Shown: positions 13,063 to 17,176 of the stretch, in pieces
Numbering within the stretch: the first letter of the stretch is position 1
How the letters are laid out: each line of letters opens with the position of its first letter
Assembly: GCA_004297235.1 (NCBI GenBank)
Contig: SCUR01000324.1
Location: 1-17,176, forward strand
Source: Candidatus Manganitrophaceae bacterium
GTDB taxonomy: Bacteria > Nitrospirota > Nitrospiria > SBBL01 > Manganitrophaceae
DNA: 17,176 bases
Reading direction: 5' to 3'
The notes under the pieces: generated by a model
Database searches by the model: none
Told to the model about the DNA's origin: nothing
What the model saw: only the letters and a program-made list of their open reading frames with translations
Position numbers and translations under genes: made by a program

Positions 13063-14154
13063 ATGGTCGATTCAGAACACCTGCGTAAAATCTTAAACGG
13101 CACACTCGGTCTTTCGGCAGAAAAAATCGAAATCAATCGTCTTCCGGGTGATGCCTCCAACCGCGCCTATCACCGCGTTTCCTGGAAGACAAACGGGTCG
13201 ACCCGCTCGTTCATGCTGATGGTGCTGGCAGCCCCGGAAGGATTCAAGGCTTCCGAGGAGGCGGTCAGCGGCGCCCCGATTCAAATCACCGAACTCCCCT
13301 TCATTAATATTCAACGACATCTTCGCGCCTGCAAGGTGGCGGTCCCGGAGATCCTCTTTTATGATGCAGCCCGCGGGTGGATGCTCTTGGAGGATCTCGG
13401 CGATATCACCTTGGCCCAAGAGCTCAAGGAAAAAGCAAACGGCGACGAATCGGTCTTAAAAGACTATTACCGTAAGGCGATCGATACCCTGCTGACGATT
13501 CAGACCGACGCGACCCCGGCCCCTTCCGGCGGCTGCATCGCGCATCATCGCGCGTTTGACCAGGCGCTTTTCCTTTGGGAGTTTGATCACTTTATCGAAT
13601 ACGGCATCGAGGCACGGAATGGGAAGCCGATTCCGAAAAAGCAACGGGAGGCGATTCGGGCCTACTTCTCCGATATTTCCCTTCGGCTCGCTTCGCTCCC
13701 GCAGGTTTTCACCCATCGGGATTATCACAGCCGGAATTTGATGATCCAATCGGGCCCCGGCGGGGCGGCGATTCGCGTAATCGACTTCCAAGATGCTTTG
13801 ATGGGCCCGCCGCAGTATGACCTCGCCTCGCTTCTGCGCGATTCGTATATCGATCTTCCGGAGCAGGTGATTGATGATCTGATCGGTTATTATCTTCAGC
13901 GGAGAGAGGCCCGTTCGGGGGAGCGGGTGCAGACCGAGATGTTCCGGGAGTATTTCGACCTGGTGAGCCTCCAGCGGAATTTGAAAGCGGCCGGCCGGTT
14001 TGTCTACATCGACCGGGTGAAGAAGAACCCGAATTTTCTTCAATATGTCGCTCCGACGCTGCGAAAGGTCAAGCGAAATTTAGAGAAGGACCGACGCCTG
14101 GCGCCGCTGCACGCCCTTCTGGCCGAATATGTAGAGGAGTTGCAATTGCAATGA
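13063..14154 (+). CDS. amgK: Aminoglycoside-phosphotransferase-fold sugar kinase, AmgK-like
   Basis: A 363-residue cytoplasmic kinase of the APH/choline kinase fold. GDASNR (29-34) is the nucleotide-loop signature seen in AmgK-type enzymes (GDASxRxYxR). The catalytic loop HRDYHSRN (218-225) supplies Asp220 and Asn225, and the metal-binding DFQ begins at Asp241, followed by GPPQYDLASLLRDSY. AmgK phosphorylates the anomeric carbon of N-acetylmuramate or N-acetylglucosamine in peptidoglycan recycling. The gene overlaps a MurU-like nucleotidyltransferase by ATGA, the AmgK-MurU arrangement that rebuilds UDP-MurNAc without de novo synthesis. That neighbour is the main support for the role, since the fold alone covers many kinases. 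Substrate remains inferred. No Shine-Dalgarno sequence is evident before the ATG. Confidence 0.82.
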   Translation: MVDSEHLRKILNGTLGLSAEKIEINRLPGDASNRAYHRVSWKTNGSTRSFMLMVLAAPEGFKASEEAVSGAPIQITELPFINIQRHLRACKVAVPEILFYDAARGWMLLEDLGDITLAQELKEKANGDESVLKDYYRKAIDTLLTIQTDATPAPSGGCIAHHRAFDQALFLWEFDHFIEYGIEARNGKPIPKKQREAIRAYFSDISLRLASLPQVFTHRDYHSRNLMIQSGPGGAAIRVIDFQDALMGPPQYDLASLLRDSYIDLPEQVIDDLIGYYLQRREARSGERVQTEMFREYFDLVSLQRNLKAAGRFVYIDRVKKNPNFLQYVAPTLRKVKRNLEKDRRLAPLHALLAEYVEELQLQ

Positions 14155-14897
14155 AGGCAATGATATTGGCCGCCGGTTACGGAACGCGGCTTCGTCCCCT
14201 GACCAACGATCTTCCGAAACCGCTGCTGCCGGTGGGGCAGCGACCGCTGATTTATTACACACTCCTTCTCTTAAAGAAATACGGCATCACCGATGTTTTT
14301 ATCAATGTTCATTACCTCGGCGATAAAATCATCAAAGAGGTCGGAAACGGACTGCGGCTCGGGATGAACATCACCTACTCCGAAGAGTCCCAGATTTTGG
14401 GGACGGGAGGGGGGATCAAAAATATCCAAACGGCGATCGCCCGCGGGACCTTTATCGTGATCAATGCCGATATCCTGGTCGATCTGAATCTGGATAAGCT
14501 GGTGGAGTTCCATCACCGCAAAAAGGGGGCGGCGACGCTGGTCCTGCGAGAAGATCCCGAGGTCGATCGCTTCGGGACGATCGAGATCGATTCCAAGGAT
14601 CAGGTCCGGAACATCTTGGGGAAGACGGCCTGGAACGGCGAGAAGTCGCGCCGGATGATGTTTACCGGCGTCCATGTGTTGGAGCCGCGCGTGATGGATT
14701 TCATCCCCGCTCGCAGTTTTTATTCGATCACCGACGCTTACATCGAAATGCTCCGCCAAAATGAGAAGCTCTTCGGTTACGTGACGCGGGGGTACTGGAA
14801 CGATATCGGCGAGATCGACCGCTACAAAAAAGCCGACCGCGATCTCAAGCAGGGCAAGGTTCGTCTCAGCTACATCCGCTCCGAAACGGCGGTCTAA
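14151..14897 (+). CDS. murU: Sugar-1-phosphate nucleotidyltransferase, MurU-like
   Basis: A 248-residue NTP-transferase of the GlmU/RmlA fold. The nucleotide-binding start MKAMILAAGYGTRLRPLTNDLPKPLLPVGQRPL (1-33) has the GxGTRLRPLT and PKPLLPV signatures. ILGTGGGIKN follows at 82-91, and Asp107 in VINADIL is the likely metal ligand. WNDIGEIDRYKKAD near the C-terminus is the usual sugar-binding ending. With the kinase it would turn a sugar-1-phosphate into a UDP-sugar; MurU (UDP-MurNAc) is favoured by the pairing. A mannose- or glucose-1-phosphate nucleotidyltransferase is the alternative. No left-handed beta-helix acyltransferase domain is attached. The start overlaps the kinase stop (ATGA). 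Confidence 0.85.
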   Translation: MKAMILAAGYGTRLRPLTNDLPKPLLPVGQRPLIYYTLLLLKKYGITDVFINVHYLGDKIIKEVGNGLRLGMNITYSEESQILGTGGGIKNIQTAIARGTFIVINADILVDLNLDKLVEFHHRKKGAATLVLREDPEVDRFGTIEIDSKDQVRNILGKTAWNGEKSRRMMFTGVHVLEPRVMDFIPARSFYSITDAYIEMLRQNEKLFGYVTRGYWNDIGEIDRYKKADRDLKQGKVRLSYIRSETAV

Positions 14898-14932
14898 GTT
14901 CCCCCCCATACCGGTCGGTAAAGGCCCCCGCC

Positions 14933-15295
14933 ATGATCCTCGAAGAGATTGAAGAGAATCCCAACTGCCGGGCGGCCGACATGATGCGGTTTCGCGAGAT
15001 CGGCCCCGCGAAAAGGGTTGTTCAGGTCCGTCTCTATCACGAAGATTCAAACGGAAAGTGGTACGGCGTGACCGGATGGACCGATCGCCCCGAGGCGCCG
15101 ACGGCCGAGGCCTTTATCCAGCCGGTTGAAGATTCAGGCAGCGGCGTCGCCTATCTGCTCTTCAGCGCCGGTCCGTGCGGTCTTCGATTCAAACCCCATT
15201 CTGAGAGTCCTTGGAGCTTGACCGATCCGAGCCAATGGGGGGAGCCGTTTCTGCTTCTGGGAGATTCGCGGGACGTCGTGGTCAAGGTTTCCTGA
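14933..15295 (+). CDS. Hypothetical soluble 120-residue protein
   Basis: Not recognised. The 120 residues have no signal peptide or membrane helix. They look like a mixed beta protein: VVQVRLYHEDSNGKWYGVTGWTD, then AFIQPVEDSGSGVAYLLFSAGPCGLRFKP and PFLLLGDSRDVVVKVS. A Trp/Tyr/Gly-rich centre and short strands suggest a small sandwich or barrel. It follows the MurU-like gene by 35 bases and may be part of the same transcript; no clear ribosome binding site is seen. Its stop codon lies in a hairpin shared with the convergent gene. Confidence 0.6.
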   Translation: MILEEIEENPNCRAADMMRFREIGPAKRVVQVRLYHEDSNGKWYGVTGWTDRPEAPTAEAFIQPVEDSGSGVAYLLFSAGPCGLRFKPHSESPWSLTDPSQWGEPFLLLGDSRDVVVKVS

Positions 15296-15313
15296 TCGGC
15301 GAGGTCCGATCAG
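15292..15313. terminator. Hairpin spanning two convergent stop codons
   Basis: CTGATCGG (15292-15299), a 6-base loop and CCGATCAG (15306-15313) form a perfect 8 bp stem. The TGA of the plus gene (15293-15295) and the stop of the minus gene (15310-15312) pair with each other in it. There is no T-run. It may end both transcripts or cap their 3' ends. Confidence 0.5.
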
Positions 15314-15834
15314 CTCGGATCGAGAACGGGTTCGCTCTCGTCGGGGCTTCTTTGCAGGAAAAAGATATTTTGTAGGGAGCAAATGGAACACATTTTTTTG
15401 GAGTAGTGGAGGGTCAAGACCGTCTTGACCCCGGCGGCCTTGGCCGCTTCGTCGGCCCAGACGTAACCGATCGCCCCTTCCAGCGTCTGAACCAGTTGAA
15501 TCACCTCTTGGCTATTTTCTTTGAGGATCGGCCCGGTGGTCCCCCCCATGAAGATGAGGTGGGTCCAGCGCCGGGTGTAATCGGTCTTTGAGATATGAAG
15601 CACATCTTTCAGAAAGATCTTTCTGATCTCTTGGTTTTCCCTCTGATCAATCGGCTTGACCCTTTTTTTCCCGAGAAACTCGGTTTCTCCGAGGTAAATC
15701 GCGTTCACTTCCTTCACGGAAAGCGAATCGATATTTAGATCGGGGTGAACAATAATGGAGATGTCCTCGGCGCCGGCCGGGGCGGCCAGAAAGAGGAGAG
15801 AGGAGACCATCACGAAAAGGATTCGCTTCAACAT
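15310..15834 (-). CDS. PstS-like periplasmic substrate-binding protein, single domain
   Basis: A 174-residue exported protein with a clear signal peptide (MLKRILFVMVSSLLFLAAPAGA, cleavage after Ala22). The mature part follows the short phosphate-binding-like family: ISIIVHPDLNIDSLSVKEVNAIYLGE, then KPIDQRENQEIRKIFLKDVL, WTHLIFMGG and a closing EGAIGYVWADEA...VKTVLTL. Most family members stop soon after this strand; here about 30 residues follow, with a CSIC motif (Cys149, Cys152) and a polar tail. Such single-domain proteins often bind oxyanions or act near sensors rather than ABC transporters, and no permease is adjacent. The gene is alone at the end of a minus-strand group. AAGGAG is only one base from the ATG. 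Confidence 0.78.
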   Translation of the reverse strand: MLKRILFVMVSSLLFLAAPAGAEDISIIVHPDLNIDSLSVKEVNAIYLGETEFLGKKRVKPIDQRENQEIRKIFLKDVLHISKTDYTRRWTHLIFMGGTTGPILKENSQEVIQLVQTLEGAIGYVWADEAAKAAGVKTVLTLHYSKKMCSICSLQNIFFLQRSPDESEPVLDPS

Positions 15835-15994
15835 GCTCCTTGAATGATGTGGCGGGTCGGCGAGGATCGGTCGCCGTCGCGACGGGACGCGATCGCAAAT
15901 TCACCGCTAAGTATAATTGATTTTACCAAATCCCGCGCCTTCAATCCAGAGAGAGTTGAAAGAACCTTCGGGTGATTGTCCGGACCGATTCGAT
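15835..15994. other. Intergenic region, 160 bases
   Basis: It lies between the lipoprotein gene and the PstS-like gene, both on the minus strand. A near-consensus -10 (TATACT, minus strand, 15915-15910) has no matching -35. A GC-rich stretch holds the palindrome CGTCGCGACG (about 15875-15884) and short inverted repeats that would form structure in the leader. No gene is seen. Confidence 0.4.
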
Positions 15995-16321
15995 TCAGTA
16001 GCTCTTTCGCTCTTTCTCGAACGCCGCTTCATCTTCGGCGGTATACCCGAAGAGGGACGGCGCGAGCGAGGCGACATAATAGATCGGCCGAACGACCACA
16101 TAGTCGACCAGCACGCCGACCGGATGGAGGACAAAAGCAACCAGCCGGAAGGGATGTCCGAAGGAGGTGGCGTTGGCGGGGGTGTCGGCCCGCTGCGCGC
16201 GCTCCGCCGCATAAAGGTCGGTCGTCTTCTGTTTTCCGGCGCAGCCGGCCGAGAGAACCATGCCGAGAAGAAGCCCTGCCAAGACCCAGTGTGTCGCTTT
16301 TGTCTGAACGAGTCGTTTCAT
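15995..16321 (-). CDS. Small lipoprotein, unknown
   Basis: A 108-residue protein with a lipoprotein signal: hydrophobic run, then the lipobox LSAGC with Cys27 as the lipid-bearing residue. The mature part is about 82 residues: a polar start (AGKQKTTDLYAAERAQRADTPAN), a hydrophobic centre FRLVAFVLHPVGVLVDYVVVRPIYYVASLAPSLFGY, and a charged end. The centre may be a reentrant or membrane-associated segment. AAAGGAGG seven bases before the ATG supports the start. It follows the Ig-domain gene by 38 bases and is probably co-transcribed. I do not recognise a named family. Confidence 0.75.
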   Translation of the reverse strand: MKRLVQTKATHWVLAGLLLGMVLSAGCAGKQKTTDLYAAERAQRADTPANATSFGHPFRLVAFVLHPVGVLVDYVVVRPIYYVASLAPSLFGYTAEDEAAFEKERKSY

Positions 16322-16359
16322 TGTTTTCCCTCCTTTGTCGGACGCGTTGATTTACCGTG

Positions 16360-17121
16360 CTACGGATCGATTGTGCTCACCGGCAGCGGCGGCCCTTCCG
16401 TCGTAAAGGACCAGCTCTTCGCCGCCGAGATGCGATTGCCGGCCCCGTCCCCGATTCCCTCTTTCAAAATAACGGTATATCCCTGCTCATAGGCCAGGGG
16501 AGAAGCCGGCGAGAAGGTGACCGTCCGGGACGCCGGATCGTAGTCGAGGCTCCCGGCTACTTTCCCCTCATTGATCACGGAAATGGAATCCGCCTGCAGA
16601 CTCGCCGGGTCGATCGGCCTGTTAAACGTGACGGAAATTAAGCTGTTCACCGGGACATGAGACGCATGGTCCGTCGGGGTGGTCTGCAGAATGTTGAGAA
16701 GGGTCTCTTCCGTCGATCGGGTGGTGAAGGTCCAGTGGTAGGTGAAAGAGAGGCGGTGGCCCTCCAGATCGGCGATGTCGCCGGCGACGGTGGCCTGATA
16801 TTGCTTCGAGCGTTCCAGCGGCTCCAGGGGGGTCCAGACGGCCGACTTTGTTTCCGGATTGTAACGGACGGCCCCCTCGGCCCCTTCCACCCGGAAGGTC
16901 TCGGGGGTCACGGTTCGCGGGTCGATCTGTTTCGAGAACTCCACCACGAGGGAGGCGGTGGGAGCCACCTCGCTTTCGTTCTCTCCCGGAACGGTTCGGA
17001 CGATCCCCGGCGACTCTCCGAGCGGACCGATCGCCGCCGCGGCCGGGAATGGGGTCCCGATCGAGAAAACCAAGAAGCAGAGCAGAGGTGAGAGGGGAGA
17101 CGAAAGAGACCGTTCGACCAT
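16360..17121 (-). CDS. Secreted protein with two SbsA-type Ig-like (Big_5) domains
   Basis: Using the ATG at 17119-17121 the protein has 253 residues: a signal peptide (hydrophobic about 10-29, PAAAA at 26-30), then two repeats of about 95 residues. Each begins with a P-x-(D/E)-x-x-x-V-x-x-x-x-x-(I/L)-x-V-x-F pattern, TVPGENESEVAPTASLVVEFSKQIDP and TTPTDHASHVPVNSLISVTFNRPIDP. Each ends with a TFTTR or SFTTEG strand, the hallmark of the bacterial Ig-like fold often called Big_5/SbsA. Such domains are surface or periplasmic adhesive or structural modules. The same frame has an upstream ATG at 17169, and it could continue past the window edge, so the start is not certain. It precedes the lipoprotein gene on the same strand. 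Confidence 0.78.
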   Translation of the reverse strand: MVERSLSSPLSPLLCFLVFSIGTPFPAAAAIGPLGESPGIVRTVPGENESEVAPTASLVVEFSKQIDPRTVTPETFRVEGAEGAVRYNPETKSAVWTPLEPLERSKQYQATVAGDIADLEGHRLSFTYHWTFTTRSTEETLLNILQTTPTDHASHVPVNSLISVTFNRPIDPASLQADSISVINEGKVAGSLDYDPASRTVTFSPASPLAYEQGYTVILKEGIGDGAGNRISAAKSWSFTTEGPPLPVSTIDP

Positions 17122-17176
17122 AGGGGCGCCCCGTTTTGCCCGATGGCGCTGCAAAGGCCGGACCGGCATTTTGAGG

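Noticed and set aside
11549..13105. Long minus-strand open frame of 518 codons
   Set aside because: It lies opposite the second TolR-like and TonB-like genes, is rich in Arg/Leu/Gly from GC-rich antisense, and shows no family motif. Its middle includes the translated repeat (HSAPHIPKSAF).
14271..15050. Minus-strand open frame of 259 codons across the MurU-like gene
   Set aside because: Antisense to a well-recognised nucleotidyltransferase and runs into the next gene; no motif.
1..17176. CRISPR arrays, tRNA genes, integrase or transposase genes, toxin-antitoxin pairs
   Set aside because: No evenly spaced direct repeats, cloverleaf sequences or recombinase motifs were seen on either strand.

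Overview
This is a GC-rich (roughly 60% by eye), densely packed bacterial window. Genes sit on both strands, several with ATGA stop/start overlaps. There are no rRNA, tRNA, phage, transposase or CRISPR features. The gene set (a TtuA/TtuB/TrmI tRNA-modification operon, a gliding-motility-like TolQ/TolR/TonB motor operon with a giant TPR protein, and an AmgK/MurU-like pair) suggests a Gram-negative, diderm bacterium such as a member of Nitrospirota or a deltaproteobacterial-type phylum. That placement is inference from gene content and style, not from a marker gene.

Left part, 1-2540, minus strand: an operon reading ttuB (sulfur carrier), ttuA (tRNA U54 2-thiolase), trmI (tRNA m1A58 methyltransferase), then an OsmC-family protein. 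The first three act on neighbouring T-loop positions of tRNA. The likely promoter sits directly on the ttuB start codon, so the mRNA may be leaderless. Plus-strand genes from 2812 to 4070 encode a tandem ACT-domain protein, a VOC-fold protein and a small secreted beta-type protein. On the minus strand from 6197 down to 4118 lie a small two-helix membrane protein and the two permeases of a peptide/nickel-type ABC transporter (DppB and DppC type). Their ATPases and binding protein are not in the window.

Centre, 6301-12925, plus strand: a six-gene operon that is the most interesting part. It encodes a secreted TPR protein of about 1213 residues, a secreted 115-residue protein of unknown family, a TolQ/ExbB proton-channel protein, two TolR/ExbD-like proteins and a TonB-like protein with an AgmX/PglI-type C-terminal domain. 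One TolQ with two TolR-like proteins, plus TPR and AgmX-like partners, matches the layout of the Myxococcus AglRQS/Glt machinery. The first TolR-like protein lacks the proton-carrying aspartate, so the pair looks split into an active and a structural subunit. The natural reading is a proton-driven envelope motor that transmits force or energy to the periplasm or outer membrane.

Right part, 13013-17176: a sugar kinase and nucleotidyltransferase pair of the AmgK/MurU type (cell-wall sugar salvage), then an unrecognised 120-residue protein. Convergent to these on the minus strand are a secreted protein with two SbsA-type Ig-like domains, a small lipoprotein and a PstS-like periplasmic binding protein.

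Three hairpin-type repeat elements were seen: upstream of ttuB (2592-2705), inside the start of the dppC-like gene (4923-5002) and downstream of the TonB-like gene (about 12935-12982). The first and third share a 20-base core. The second has been absorbed into a reading frame.
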